From assembly GCA_026122225.1 (NCBI GenBank), contig JANEZZ010001401.1:248001-312000 (forward strand): a stretch of DNA of 64,000 bases, written 5' to 3'. The DNA is from Heloderma charlesbogerti. Lineage: Eukaryota > Chordata > Lepidosauria > Squamata > Helodermatidae. Positions 10,131-21,170 of this stretch are shown here, one piece after another. The notes under the pieces are model-generated. The model saw only the letters and a list, made by a program, of their open reading frames with translations, made no database searches and was not told the DNA's origin. How positions within the stretch are numbered: position 1 is the first letter of the stretch; every line of letters begins with the position of its first letter. Both the position numbers and the translations under genes were made by a program.

Positions 10131-12120
10131 ATTGTTAGAAATACCATAACGTTATTTATATTGGGAGAAGCAGAATCTTTGGAGAGGGTGAGGGTGAAAG
10201 GAGAAGGCTTTATGTAGATCCAAACTGAGATCTACGTAACTTTTCTTTCTAGAATTATAAAAACCATAGTCATCAGGGACAGTTTAAGGCCTTCAATTTA
10301 ACTGCATATATTTTACCAATTATTTTGGCCATCTCAGATGACACTTGCCTTTTAATCATTGTTGTTACCGTAAGGTCTCAGCATTATGCATTATACCTCA
10401 TGTTGGTAGGATTGTATGCTTTGTGATCAATACAATACCAGGTAGCAATCAAACCCGGAAGGTAACATATGAATTGGAATCAACACAGCAGCTATTTCGG
10501 AATCTGAATGTCAGATACATTCCAGAGGAGTCAAAAATGTGTCATTTACCAACTGTGTCGGTTCCAAGTTGTGTCTTCCCAGCCCTGTTCCTTAGGCTTG
10601 GGTTTGATCTACCTTTTCCAGTGAGTTCTGCCTGGATCTCTAATGTTAGGGGTGTGGGGTTGTTGTTGTTTTGCTAAGCTATTCTATTGTTAATCATAGA
10701 CATTTAACCTTTGTAACCATATACAAGCCTTAGGGTGAAAGGTGTTCTATTCTTCATCTCCCTTTTGTCCTAGGAGAAGCCTATAGTGTAGCAAAAGAAG
10801 AGTGATCCTGGCTTGTGGCTGTTTGATAGATACTGATGAGTCAATTAAGAACAGAAAAACAAACCTACTTCCAATTAGGCTCTGAAGCCTGGCTATGTGT
10901 GAGTGGTAGTACCTAAAAAGAAGTCCTATTGAACAGGTTGCTTTCAGGAATCTTTATTTGATTTAACTTTATTTGTACAGCATTACACCACTGTAAACAA
11001 GGCAAGTGCTTTATTCCAAATCAAATCTCAAAATTTGGAGTTGTTTATTCCTTTCTGTCTACTATTCTGATTATGTCTCATTATAAAAATCTCCTTGATG
11101 GATTCACAAAGCCAAATCCATCTTGTCCAGCACTGGGTTTTCAACAGTGGCTAATCAGATGTCTCTGGATGCTCCACAAGCAGAGCATGAGGTGCATGAT
11201 GGCCATTCTCTGTAGTAGTCCAAAACATCTGGAGGGGCTCACATTGGAAAAGACAGTGTTGAACCATTCATAAAACCCTGCTCAGTTTGACAAAATTACC
11301 TAAAAATCCAACCAGTGTTGCTTTCACCACAAGTGAAAACATGGTGAACTGTGATTTGTGAGAACTTGCACTCTCTTCTCTCTTTTGCAACAAGTAATCA
11401 GTTGGTATAAATAAATGCTTGAGAGACGGCAGGATACACTGAATTTTGATTGTGCAGCATGACCTTTAGCAAAGCCTCCCATTATCCGAACCTCAATGTG
11501 TTAACCTCTCCCATCTTTTGTCAATTCAGATTCATGTTTGTTCTTTGGGGCAGGGACTGGCTCTTTGTGTAGGCACACAATCACATTTCTGTCATAATAG
11601 GCTTCTAGCCGCAGTCACAAGTTCTTGGTGCAGCTGTGTTACACGCTGGACTGGAACTGGCACTCCGGACAAGACAGGAGGAGCCCAGCTGTCTCTAGAG
11701 AATCAGAACAGGTTAATCATAAGTGTAGTTGAGATTCTGGGATCATCACAGATAGATTAGGGCAGCCCAAAGCATGTTCCTCCACTTGCTGTCTTCTTGC
11801 TGATACGTCTCCCCTATCTGCTGTAGAGCAAAAGTAGTCTTGCTGGTCATAGCAGAGGGAGGTACAGCTGGACAGATGAGCGAGGAGGTCCAGTAGCTGC
11901 AGCCTCATTCAGTATATTTCATGAAATAGGCACCGTCTCCTGGCAAGCACCTGACACTTATATGCACCTTCCTTCAGGAAGTATGTAGACTGCACACTCT
12001 ACAGTGTTCTCATGCTAAACCAGTCAGTCAGAGGGAATGCTTTCATGGGAATTGCATTTTCATGCCGCTGCTGTCATTGTTTTTGTATTTCGAAACATGG
12101 TATTGTTGTATGTTTGATTG
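10131..12120. other. Unassigned sequence
   Basis: About 2 kb without recognised repeats. An open frame of 110 codons (10345-10677) has no motif or family resemblance that I can see. No other exon evidence. Confidence 0.4.
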
Positions 12121-12124
12121 ATAT

Positions 12125-12200
12125 CAAACATACATACACCACACCAAACATACATACACCACACTGAGAGCCAGTGTGGTGTACTGAGAGCCAGTGTGGT
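12125..12200. repeat. Two adjacent short tandem duplications at a SINE start
   Basis: 'caaacatacatacaccacac' occurs twice (from 12125 and 12147). Directly after, 'tgagagccagtgtggtgta' occurs twice (from 12165 and 12184), duplicating the SINE head. This looks like slippage at the insertion point. Confidence 0.8.
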
Positions 12201-12425
12201 GTAGTGGCAAGAGTGCTGGACTGGGAGCCGGGAGATCCGGGTTCTAGTCCCCACTTGGCCATGGAAGCTCACTGGGTGACTTTGGGCCAGTCACAGACTC
12301 TCAGCCCAACCTACCTCACAGGGTTGTTGTTGTGAGGATAAAATGGAGAGGAGGAGGATAATGTAAGCCGCCTTGGGTTCCTTGCAAGAGGAAAAAAGGT
12401 GGGATATAAATGCAATAATAAATAA
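12169..12425 (+). mobile_element. tRNA-derived SINE with L2-type tail
   Basis: Head 'gccagtgtggtgtagtggca' (box A) and 'gatccgggttctagtcccc' (box B), then the core 'cacagggttgttgttgtgag' and the 3' segment 'gtaagccgccttgggttcc ... gggatataaatgcaataata', which resembles L2 3' ends. Family mates: 20112, 31521 (minus), 33795 and 40577. The L2-like tail suggests L2 mobilises it. Confidence 0.85.
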
Positions 12426-13715
12426 GATATTCAATTTTAGGCTGCTTTGAATGTATTTGATAAAAAAGCAGGATTTATTTATATTTATTTGTTTAAAACA
12501 TTTGTATCCTGCCCTATATCATTAAGATATCAGGGCAGAGTACAGATAAAATAAATTTAAACAGTATTAAATAATTTAAACAGCTAAAACATATTAAACC
12601 ATTAAACAAGCTAATACCAATTAAAATCTAAAACAAGAAAACAGTTAAAACAGCGTGCTACTTTAGGGAATGCATTTAGCCCTCAAAGGCTTTGGTAAAA
12701 AGCTATGTTTTTACTTCACGCTGAAATGAGACCAATGTCTGTGCCAATCAGGCCTCCAAGGGGAGGGTATTCCACAACAGGGGTGCCACAGCAGAGAAAG
12801 CCCTCTCCCACGTCCCACCACAGTGTATGTCTCGCACTGGTGGGACACAGAGGAAGTCCCCTCCAACAGATCTCAGTCCTTGAGCAGGCATATATAGGCA
12901 GAGGCGCTCCCTCAAATATCGAGGTCCCAAGCCATTCAGGGCTTTAAAAGTCATCACCAAAATCTTGAATTCCGACCAGAAGTGTATTGGCAGCCAGTGC
13001 AATAACTTTAAAACTGGTGTTATATGATTTTTATAAGACGTTCCAGTCTGCAGTCTAGCTGCTGCATTTTGTACTAGCTGCAACTTCCGAGTCATCTTCA
13101 AGGGCAGCTCCACATAAAGTGCATTGCAGTAGTCTAATCAGGAAGTTACCAGTGCATGTACTACTTTGGCTAGGTTATCCCTGTCCAGGAAAGACCGTAG
13201 CTGGCCCCAAGTAATCTGGGCCATGGAATCCACTTGGGGCTCCAATTACAGGGATCTATCTAGGAGGACTCCCAAGCTATGCACCTGCTCCTTCAGGGGG
13301 AGTGCAACCCCATCCAGAACAGGTCTCTTACCCAATTCCCAGGCTCGGGAACTACCAATTTACAGAGCTTCCTTCTTGTCAGGATTTAGCTTCAGTTTAT
13401 TGGCCCTCATCCAGCCCACTACAGCCTCCAGGCACTGGTCCAGCATCTTCACCACCTCAGCCAACTCCAACGACAGGGAGAAATAGAGCTGAGTATCATC
13501 AGCGTACTGGTGACACCCCACCCCAAAACCCTCACCCAAAGGCTTCATATAGATGTTGAATAGCAAGAGGGATAGAATAGAACCCCGTGGTACCCCACAG
13601 CATAATAGCCATGGGGTAGAACAGGAATCCCCCAATACCACCCTGGAATTGGCCCTGCAGGTAGGAGCAGAACTACTGTATCACAGTGCCCCCAAATCCC
13701 ATCCTGTAGAGCCAG

Positions 13716-14121
13716 TAGGGATGTACGAAAGTCACTTACCTGTTCGCGGATTATGCTGAGGCTGGGGGGGAGGCGCTCCGTCCCTCCCCCCGAAATTCTG
13801 GCCGGGGGGGGAGGCGCTCCATTCCTCCCCCCCCCCCGGAATCCTGGCCGGCCAGCTCTGCTCTGCAGGGATTCTGCGGAGCCGCCAGCTGGCTAGCAGG
13901 GACGCAAATGGCGGCGGCCGTAGCTGCCGCCGTTTGCGTCCCTGCAGTCAACCGTGATAGGCTACGTAAATGTTTACGTAGCCTATCACGGCTGATTAAA
14001 AAAAAATAACCGCACGTACGCAAATGGCGCCATTTGCGTTCCTTATTTTGGCATGTCTTAGTCTACGTAAACATTTACGTAGACTATGGCAAAAATATGG
14101 GGAACGCAAATAGCGTAGACG
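13716..14121. mobile_element. hAT-like non-autonomous palindromic element, copy 1 (right end lost)
   Basis: Starts TAGGGATGT ACGAAAGTC at 13716 after L2 sequence. The first ~150 bp match the reverse complement of the right end of copy 2 (30154 going down), including G-rich tracts near 13763 and 13807. The inner part is a series of hairpins around TACGTA. At about 14121 the element stops inside 'cgcaaatagcgta', with no matching terminal repeat, and L2 resumes ten or so bases later. No protein is encoded. Superfamily is inferred from copy 2. Confidence 0.78.
13896..14086. repeat. Four consecutive hairpins
   Basis: (1) 13896-13915 pairs with 13926-13945, 19 of 20. (2) 13952-13970 pairs with 13973-13991, 19 of 19, loop TG; its core is GGCTACGTAAA. 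(3) 14018-14039 is a perfect 22-bp palindrome centred on GGCGCC. (4) 14059-14071 pairs with 14074-14086, 13 of 13, loop CA. The same modules recur in copy 2 near 29.5-29.9 kb. Confidence 0.93.
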
Positions 14122-15590
14122 TACCTCTCACACACCTCTGGGTCCAGGGAGGGCCTCTTCAGGAGAGGGCGCACTACAGCCTCTTCCAAGGCAGCAGGCA
14201 CCACCCCCTGGCAGAGTGAAGCATTTACCACCCCCTGGACCCACCCAGCCAATCCACCCCTGCTAGATCATATTCGCCAAGATGGGCAAGGGTCAAGCTT
14301 ACATGTGGTGGGACGGACTGATTCGAGCGTCTTGTCCACATCATCAGGCTGCAACAGCTGAAACTGATCCCAGGAAACACAACCAGACGGAACACTGGAT
14401 ACCTCCCCAGACTCTGCAATAACTGTGGCGTCAAGTTCTGAGCGAATATGAGTGACTTTCTCCTCAAAGTGCCTAGCAAATTTATTACAGTAAACAACAG
14501 AGAGTCCAATTCCAATTTCTCTGAGCCCGAGCAAGACCCCAACAGGCTCTTCAGTACTCGGAACGATTCTGCTGGGCGACATTTCAAGGATGAGACGATG
14601 GACGTATAGTAAGATTTTTTTTGCCATCCTCACTGCCGCATAATAGGCAGAACTAACAGTCTTTGCTAATCGTTGATTATACTCGCTCCGAGACCCGTGC
14701 CACCTGCACGCTAGCTGTCGTCCGGCCTATTTCATTGCCCGTAGATCTTCTGTAAACCAAGGTGAATTACGGGCTCCACAGCACCAGAGTGGGCGCTTTG
14801 GAGCGATTATATCAATGGCCCCTCCCATCTCACCATTCCATAGTGAAACTAAGGCCTCAACCGAATCACCAGCCCTATCAGCCAGAGAATCCACCAGAGC
14901 ATTCAGGAATCCATTGGATTCCATAAGTCTCTGGGGGTGGACCATCTTAATTGGTCCCCCACCCCTGCAGGGAGGATCTGTTACCGCCAAACCAAACTTC
15001 ACAAGGAAATGATCTGACCGTGACAAAGGGTTTGTTGAAACCCACCCCAAAACCAGATCATCCCTCATCCGCCCATCAGCAAATACCAGGTGCAGGGTAT
15101 GTCCTGCCACATGTGTCGGGCCAGTGATGTACTGAGACAGCCCCATGGCTGTCATGGTTGCCATGAAGTCCCAAGCATGCCCTATCAGGATAGCCTTGGC
15201 ACGGATGTTGAAGTCCCCCAGAACCACTGTCCTAGGGTTCTCCAGCACCACCTCTGAGACCATCTCAGCCAGATCAGGCAGGGAGACCGCTGGGCAGCAG
15301 GGTGGACAGTACACCAGCAGCATACCTGTTCTGTCTCTTTGGCCCAACACAAGGTACAGACCCTCAAAACTGGTGGTAAGATGGCTGGGTTTCCTCGTGA
15401 GGGAGATGGAATCCTTATGGATGACTGCAACTCCCCCCCCCGCCCCCCGCTGGCCCTCCAATCTAGGTTGGTGCTGCACTGAGTACCCAGGTGGACAAAG
15501 CTGAGAAAAGATCCACCCCGCCTAGCTCATCCACCCAGGTCTCAGTAATGCACTGATTTAAATCATTTAAGTGAATAAATAGGGAATGGT

Positions 15591-15930
15591 GGGAGAAGAG
15601 CACACATCTTGTACATATGTTCCATAGGAATTGAATGCCCTGTGCATGTGATCCCCTCAATTAGAGCTGTCTGGATGAAATCATCAGGCTGTTGTTCCCA
15701 TACAGCTCCCTGAATGCATACCTTGTAATGAGTGTAAAAGTACCCAAAGATAATGCTGATAAGCATTCCTTTACTGGACAGTCATCAGTCACCTTCTGGA
15801 AAACTATCAGACAGGTGTTCTTAAAGAGAAAAGGACAGCTCTCATTTCCCCTTCACCCATCACTAACATTCCCCTCCTCCCTGCCCACTTGTAATGAAAC
15901 TGAAAGGTATGCAAGTTTCCATATGGGTTG

Positions 15931-15966
<36 letters not shown>

Positions 15967-17045
15967 GATTATTAAGGAAAACAATAAATGGTTTGAAGGA
16001 CTGAGGGGTATTAGCTGCTATAAGCTACCTAAGTATCCTGGATGATCTTATCTTTTTAATGAAAATTATTCTGCTTCAGCCCCTTCCCAGATCTTACAAG
16101 CAGTCTGTCTACATTTTGATTTTCCTGCTCTGGTATTTGTTCTCGGTGATTAACTTTGGGGATAGATTTCCACCTACCCTCCTCCCAAATAAATCCTAAT
16201 TGTATTAGACTCTATTGTAGCTGTATGTGTCCCCTGCCCCTGTATATTTCCGCCTGGGTGAGACAGCTGATATTCCCTCTATTTCATATCTGTATGTTTA
16301 CACCATGGGGAAAAATAGTGGTGGGAGGGAATTTAGATCGAGAAAATAGCAAGTGGATAAGGGTTAAACACTCCTCCCCCAACAGCCCCCAGACTCTTAT
16401 TAGAGTCTAATAGAGGCTGATCCAGTTGGGTGTGGGACTACTATGGCTTTGAACTGAAGAAAAATAATAGGAGATGTGATCACAGGTCTCCCAGCATTGT
16501 GTGTGTGTAATAAGCAACATTTATTTAAAACCTCCACAAAAATAATTGAAAAACAAAATGTAAAATATTGTATTTCCTTAATAAAAGGTTATTTTAAAAA
16601 TCCCAGAAATTGAGACTTAGGGCATATCTGCACTGCAAAGTTTGTTTTATGTGGGATGTTGACTAATATATAGTTATATATTAATGGTTCCAGTAAATAT
16701 TCCCTATGTTTCTTTCATATGATACCATTTATCTCCCTTCTATTTTTGTATTGTTTTTCACCTGGCCTGAGTTCCTAATCCCGTTGTTCAAGACACATAC
16801 CTAATTACCCAGCCTGACAGCATACAGCCAACCTTCAAATGAAAGGTTACTTCCATCATGAGAAGCCAGAAGGCAAAGGGAGAGTCAGTGCAACAGAGAG
16901 GAGGGATCCGTCCTATATATTTAACAGTTGTGTAGAAGACGGTGTGTGTCCTCTTCCCCCTCCCCCTCCAGCTTCTCTCATTTACAGGCTACAGCACAAC
17001 CAGCTGCACTGGCCAGAACTGTTTCTTCAACACAATCATCAGAGC
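15591..17045. other. Unassigned sequence
   Basis: No mobile element or exon is recognised apart from a (CT)n tract. Small frames here are unremarkable. Confidence 0.4.
15935..15962. repeat. (CT)n microsatellite
   Basis: About 14 CT units without interruption. Confidence 0.9.
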
Positions 17046-17180
17046 AGGAGTGGGCAACCTGTAGACCTAAACCTCTGGAGGGCCACAACTCCCATAATCC
17101 TTCACAACTGGCTACACTGGGTATGGCTGATAGCTGTAGGCCAAAGCATCTGGCAGGCTACAGGTTGCCTACTGCTGTGT
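17046..17180. mobile_element. Palindromic MITE, diverged
   Basis: 'gtgggcaacctgtagacct ... acaactcccataatcc' mirrors 'gctgtaggccaaagcatctgg ... ctacaggttgccta'. The ACAACTCCCA core places it with the foldback family at 43525, 45063 and 49278. Confidence 0.65.
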
Positions 17181-17424
17181 TAGAGGTACATAAGCCCTGC
17201 CCCTTCTTATTTCACACTGGATCTAACCTGCATCCCCTTGACAAAAACTTATTAAAAGGTATTATCTGTTTCATTTTTCCCACGATGACGATCCCGTGAA
17301 AGGACCGCTCAGGAATCTTGGTCATAGGATTGTCTCGGCCAGGGATAGTAACTGCTTTAATCTTGTAGGCCAAAGGCCAGAGGGATGTTTTGCTCTAACG
17401 ACTGGCTTCCTCACAAGTGGGGTT

Positions 17425-17705
17425 GCCAAGTCTTTGGAGCCTCAGAACTTGATCCTTAGGGGGAGTGGCTTATGGGGTAAGGGAAGTTGCCTAGCAGATG
17501 ATGGGATGCAGCCTAGTTGGTCAGGGGCAGGATTGGCTCAGGGCAGGACATGGATGGGAAATGAAGTAATAGCAAAGGCTCTTATCAAACCAAGCAGAAA
17601 TAGAGTACCTTTTGGTTCCCCTCATCCTGAGATTTTCCTGTTTCTCCTGGTGACCCTGAAAGGTGGCTAAAACCTTAGGTCAAGTCCTGAGACATGGCAA
17701 CCCTA
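17425..17705 (+). repeat. Unclassified dispersed repeat B, copy 1
   Basis: Matches 20985-21170 in direct orientation over at least 150 bp, including 'agcaaaggct', 'cctgagattttc' and 'ctcctggtgaccctgaaagg'. A 38-codon frame (17554-17670) ends at the same place as the frame in copy 2. Type unknown. Confidence 0.6.
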
Positions 17706-17794
17706 CTAATCAATGGTCAGGCTCCCTAATATGCTTGGAGGTATTTCGCAGGAAGGGCTTCCCAAGTAGAAAGAACATGAGCTCAGCCATAGAA

Positions 17795-17945
17795 AGGCAA
17801 CTAAGATGACCAGGAGACTAGAAACTTAAGTCCTTTGAGGAAAGACTGAAGTAAGTGGGTATGTTTAGTCTTGAGAAGAGAAGACTAAGGGGTTGTCATA
17901 AAAAAACACTTTTTAAGTACTTAAAGGGTTGTCAAAGGGTGGTGG
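17795..17945 (+). mobile_element. CR1 LINE, left part of a split copy
   Basis: CR1 ORF2 end region (gtttagtcttgagaagagaa, aagtacttaaagggttgtca). It breaks off where an L2 begins and continues at about 19346. The 5' end is truncated near 17795. Confidence 0.8.
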
Positions 17946-19345
17946 CAATGCAGTTGAGGGCACACTTGGAAGAAGCCAATTATCTAGATCCATTTCAGTC
18001 GGGCTTCAAGCCTGGGCATGGGACAGAAACGGCCTTGGTCGCCTTGGTGGATGATATGAGGAGGGCTCTGGATAGGGGCGAATGCTCCTTCCTTGCTCTC
18101 CTCAACCTCTTAGCAGCTTTTGATACTGTTGACCACGGTATCCTCCTGGACTGCCTGGATTGCAGGGGTTGGGCATTGGAGACACCGTATTGCGGTGGTT
18201 CCGGTCCTTCCTCTCCGGCAGGTACCAGAGGGTAGCACTGGGAGAGGACGTTTTGGACCCGTGGCCACTCACTTGTGGGGTGCCACCCGGTTCCATCCTC
18301 TCCCCGATGTTATTAACATCTACGTGAAGCCGCTGGGGGCTATCATCAGGAGGTTTGGGGTGCGATGTCATCAATATACGGATGACACGCAGCTCTACCT
18401 CTTGTTCAAATCTTCACCAAGGTTGGCCGTAGAATCCCTGTCCAAATGTCTGGAGACAGTGAGTGGCTGGATGGGGAGGAATAAGCTGAAGCTGAACCCT
18501 GACAAGACTGAGGTACTTTTGGTGGGAGACAAGAGGAGGTTGGGGGATGTTGACCTGGTGTTGAGTGGGGTACGGCTACCCTTGAAAGACCAGATCCGGA
18601 GCCTGGGGGTCATTTTAGACTCCCAGCTGTCAATGGAGGCTCAGGTGTCAGTTGTGAGCCGGACAGCGCTGTACCAACTCTATCTGATACGGCGCCCCTT
18701 CCTTCCCAACCATCTGCTCCCATCAGTAGTACATGCCCTGGTCTCCTCTCGTTTAGACTACTGTAATGCGCTCTCTGTCTTTGAAGACAGTTCGGAAGCT
18801 GCAACTGGTACAGAACGCGGTGGCTCACTTGATTACAGGCAGCCTCCGGCGAGATCACATCACTCCAGTGCTGAAGGAGTTGCACTGGTTACCAGTTGTT
18901 TTCTGGGCCAAATTCAAGGTGTTGGTTTTGACCTTTAAACCCCTATGCGGTTCCGGCCCAGCCTATCTTAAGGAGCGCCTCCAGCAACACCAGACAGGCC
19001 GCTTAACAAGATCAGCCTCGGATGGCCTTCTCTCTGTCCCATCAGCCAGGACAGCTAGGCTGGTGAGGACGAGGGAGAGGGCCTTCTCTGTGGTGGCCCC
19101 CACTCTGTGGAACTCCCTCCCTAGGGAACTCCGCCATGCCCCCTCTTTAATGAGCTTCCGCCATGCATTAAAAACATGGTTGTTCAGGCAGGCATTTGGG
19201 GTGGGTTAGGGTATTTTTTATGATGTTTTTAATGTAGAATTTTATTGTTTTAACTGTTTTGTTGTTGTACATCACCCAGAACGGCTGGGTGACCAGCCAG
19301 ATGGTTGCTTAATCAATCAATCAATCAATCAGTCAAATCAATCAA
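17946..19345 (+). mobile_element. L2 LINE inserted in CR1
   Basis: A 5'-truncated L2 starting in the finger/palm region of reverse transcriptase and ending in the tail 'aatcaatcaatcaatcaatc'. CR1 sequence flanks both sides and joins in the right order, so this L2 is younger than the CR1. No clear target duplication. Confidence 0.85.
17950..19209 (+). pseudogene. L2 reverse transcriptase and C-terminal region, decayed
   Basis: The first frame (17855-18235) has LDPFQSGFKPGHGTETALVAL and the motif A block AAFDTVDHGILL, then a frame break. The second frame (18120-18938) has motif C as HQYTDDTQLY, with Thr in place of Ala in YADD, and LKLNPDKTEVLLVG. Another shift near 18.8 kb leads to 18766-19209 with VRKLQLVQNAVA and ERAFSVVAPTLWNSLP. 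The endonuclease is absent through truncation. Confidence 0.88.
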
Positions 19346-19632
19346 TCACATAGAAGAAGGTTGCAACCTGTTCTCCATCATCCAAGACTATAGGAGACTA
19401 AATAACGGGCTATAGTTACAGGAAGGCAGATCAGGAAAAACTTCCTAACAGTCAGAGTAGTCAGACAATAAAAACAACTGTCTGGAGAGGTGGTGGGCTC
19501 TCTGTCACTGGAGGTATTCAGACAGAGACTGGACAGCCATCTGTCAGGGATGCTTTAAACTGGTTTCCTGCACTGAGCAGGGGGTTGGACTTGATGGCCT
19601 AAATGGCCCCTTCCAACTCTGTGATTCTATCA
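19346..19632 (+). mobile_element. CR1 LINE, right part of the split copy
   Basis: Continues CR1 from 'catagaagaagg' through 'aggaaaaacttcctaacagt', 'gaggtggtgggctctctgtc' and 'gttggacttgatggcc' to the 3' terminus 'ccttccaactctgtgattct'. Confidence 0.87.
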
Positions 19633-19711
19633 TAGCAATACGAATTATGTCCTATATAAAAATATGTATGTTTATGTCTTTCGTACATGCTAAATATCTC
19701 AAAAAAGGTGA

Positions 19712-19858
19712 CAGTAAAGTGAGGGGGCAATAGTTCAGTGGTAGAGGACATGGCCTCAGGTTCAATCGCTGGCATCCCCAGTTAAAAAGGCTTAGGTAGC
19801 AGAGTAGACAGTGGTGGTTTGACCTCATATAAAGCACCTTCCTATGTTCCTTTGTAAC
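19712..19858 (+). mobile_element. tRNA-derived SINE, internally shortened
   Basis: 'ggggcaatagttcagtggta' (box A) and 'caggttcaatcgctggcat' (box B), then a shortened body and the tail 'aaagcaccttcctatgttcc'. Same family as 6037, 9915 and 58625. Confidence 0.75.
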
Positions 19859-20111
19859 ACTGAAGTATGGAGGATCACTATTTCTTACATTCTCTTTCTG
19901 AATGCATTTTTTTCTTTCGTTTGTAAAATGGTGGGCAAATATTTTTTTACCACACCTTGAATAAATTTGGTAATGCTATCAAGGGCCAGATAAAATTGCA
20001 TCAGGGGACAGATTCAGCCTGCAAACTCTCAGTTGGCCATCCCTGGCGCAGGGCAACTTGACACAGATGTCCTATTCCAACATAATTTTTATATGCACGT
20101 GCAATTCAAAG

Positions 20112-20331
20112 CCAGTGTGGTGTAGTGGTTGGACTGGGAGCTGGGAGATCCAGGTTCTAGTCCCCACTCGGCCATGAAGCTCACGGGTTACTTTGGGCCA
20201 GTCATTGACTCTCATCCTAACCTACCTCACAGGGTTGTTGTGAGGATAAAATGGAGAAGAGGAGGACCAAGTAAGCCACCTTTTCCTCCTTGCAAGAGGA
20301 GGATATAAATGTAATAATATATAAATAAAAA
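20112..20331 (+). mobile_element. tRNA-derived SINE with L2-type tail
   Basis: 'gccagtgtggtgtagtggtt', 'gatccaggttctagtcccca', 'cacagggttgttgtgaggat' and the tail 'ggatataaatgtaataatat'. Close relative of the copy at 12.2 kb. Confidence 0.87.
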
Positions 20332-20364
20332 ATACCTCTTAGGAAGTAGAGAGAAAAGTAAGAG

Positions 20365-20465
20365 CCTCATGTAGCCCAACCCTGTGCATGTTTACTTGGG
20401 AAATAAGTCCCACTAAGTTCACTGGGGCTTACTTTCCAAGCAAGCATACACAGGACTGCAGCCTT
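20365..20465. mobile_element. Palindromic MITE (GCATGTTTACTT type)
   Basis: 'ccctgtgcatgtttacttgg ... aagtcccactaagttcac' mirrors 'tggggcttactttccaagca ... tacacaggactgcagcc'. Relatives are at 39920, 44065 and, more diverged, 56454 and 61766. Confidence 0.7.
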
Positions 20466-20984
20466 AATTCTTTAGATTCTTTCTTTCCGTCAGGCAGCCC
20501 AGAAAGAAAGATATTCCATGTCTGCCTGTGTCTAGTTGCTTGTTCTCTCTGTGTGTGTCTTTCTTCAGAACACAGCCACCTGCTTGTAAGCGGTGTTTAG
20601 AAAGCCTTTCTTTTCAGGCATGTGAGCGAGTGAGTGTGTGTGAGTGTGCGTGCGTGCGTGTGTGCGAACGCGCCCTTGGTCTTGTGGCTTTGACACTTGG
20701 GGCCTTGTTGTCTGTGAGGGAGACAGTAGGTTACCGCTTGCTGGCTATTTCCCTACTCCTTGCTTTGCTTCCATAACTTCATTCTTGGAAGGTTTCTGAG
20801 TTTCCCAGGAGATAAAACACGAGCAACATTTGCTCTGGCCTGAACAACTTCTGAAGCCATTCAGGCTGGTTTTGTTATGAAGGTTACCAAGGGCTGAGAG
20901 GGGAGCATGAGAATTGCCTGTGACTGCTGCGATTCCTGCAAGCCAGCATCAAAAAAAGAACAGAAAGAAAAAAAGTCAGTGCTG
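20466..20984. other. Unassigned sequence with GT/GC-rich tract
   Basis: 20630-20675 is an alternating TG/CG tract. A small inverted repeat (GCCTGAA / TTCAGGC) lies near 20839-20866. Nothing else is recognised. Confidence 0.45.
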
Positions 20985-21170
20985 CAAGGATATATACTGC
21001 ATGGGAAATGAACCAGTAGCAAAGGCTGTCTTCAAGCCAAGTGGAAAACAGACTGCCCTTCGGTTCTTGCCTTGTACCCTGAGATTTTACTTTCTCCTGG
21101 TGACCCTGAAAGGGGGCTAGAACGTCAGGTGGGCTCTTAAGAGAATTGGATAGACATGCCAGGGGAGGAG
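20985..21170 (+). repeat. Unclassified dispersed repeat B, copy 2
   Basis: Direct-orientation relative of 17425-17705. The shared frame runs 21001-21120 and, like copy 1, opens MGNE and ends LVTLKGG before a stop. The two frames differ by one codon in length. Confidence 0.6.

Larger units (their letters stand above)
12748..15560 (-). pseudogene. L2 ORF2 (endonuclease-reverse transcriptase), decayed
   Basis: LINE ORF2 nicks the target DNA and copies the RNA in place. Order on the minus strand: endonuclease (15479 down to 14727, with CITETWV just upstream in another frame, VVLGDFNI, SRSDHFLVKF), a linker (14633-14225), reverse transcriptase with GSILSLLLFNIYMKPLG and HQYADDTQLY (13641-13360), then the carboxy-terminal domain (13113-12748). 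At least four frame breaks plus the hAT insertion make it non-functional. Motif A lies in the part lost beside the insertion. Confidence 0.88.
12474..15590 (-). mobile_element. L2 LINE, long but interrupted copy
   Basis: The 3' end is at 12474 (reverse-complement ATTTATTT tail and 'gggcaggatacaaatg'). The body runs through reverse transcriptase into the endonuclease near 15.5 kb, where similarity fades. A hAT-like element (13716-14121) sits in the polymerase region, and about 270 bp of L2 next to it are missing compared with the copy at 35.2 kb. Inserted next to an older SINE at 12.17 kb. Confidence 0.88.

Noticed and set aside
10345..10677. A 110-codon frame as a new gene
   Set aside because: No family motif, no splice context and no support beyond chance length.
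12186..12260. A possible tRNA gene
   Set aside because: Box A and B words belong to a SINE head joined to a SINE body; the sequence does not fold into a cloverleaf that I can support.
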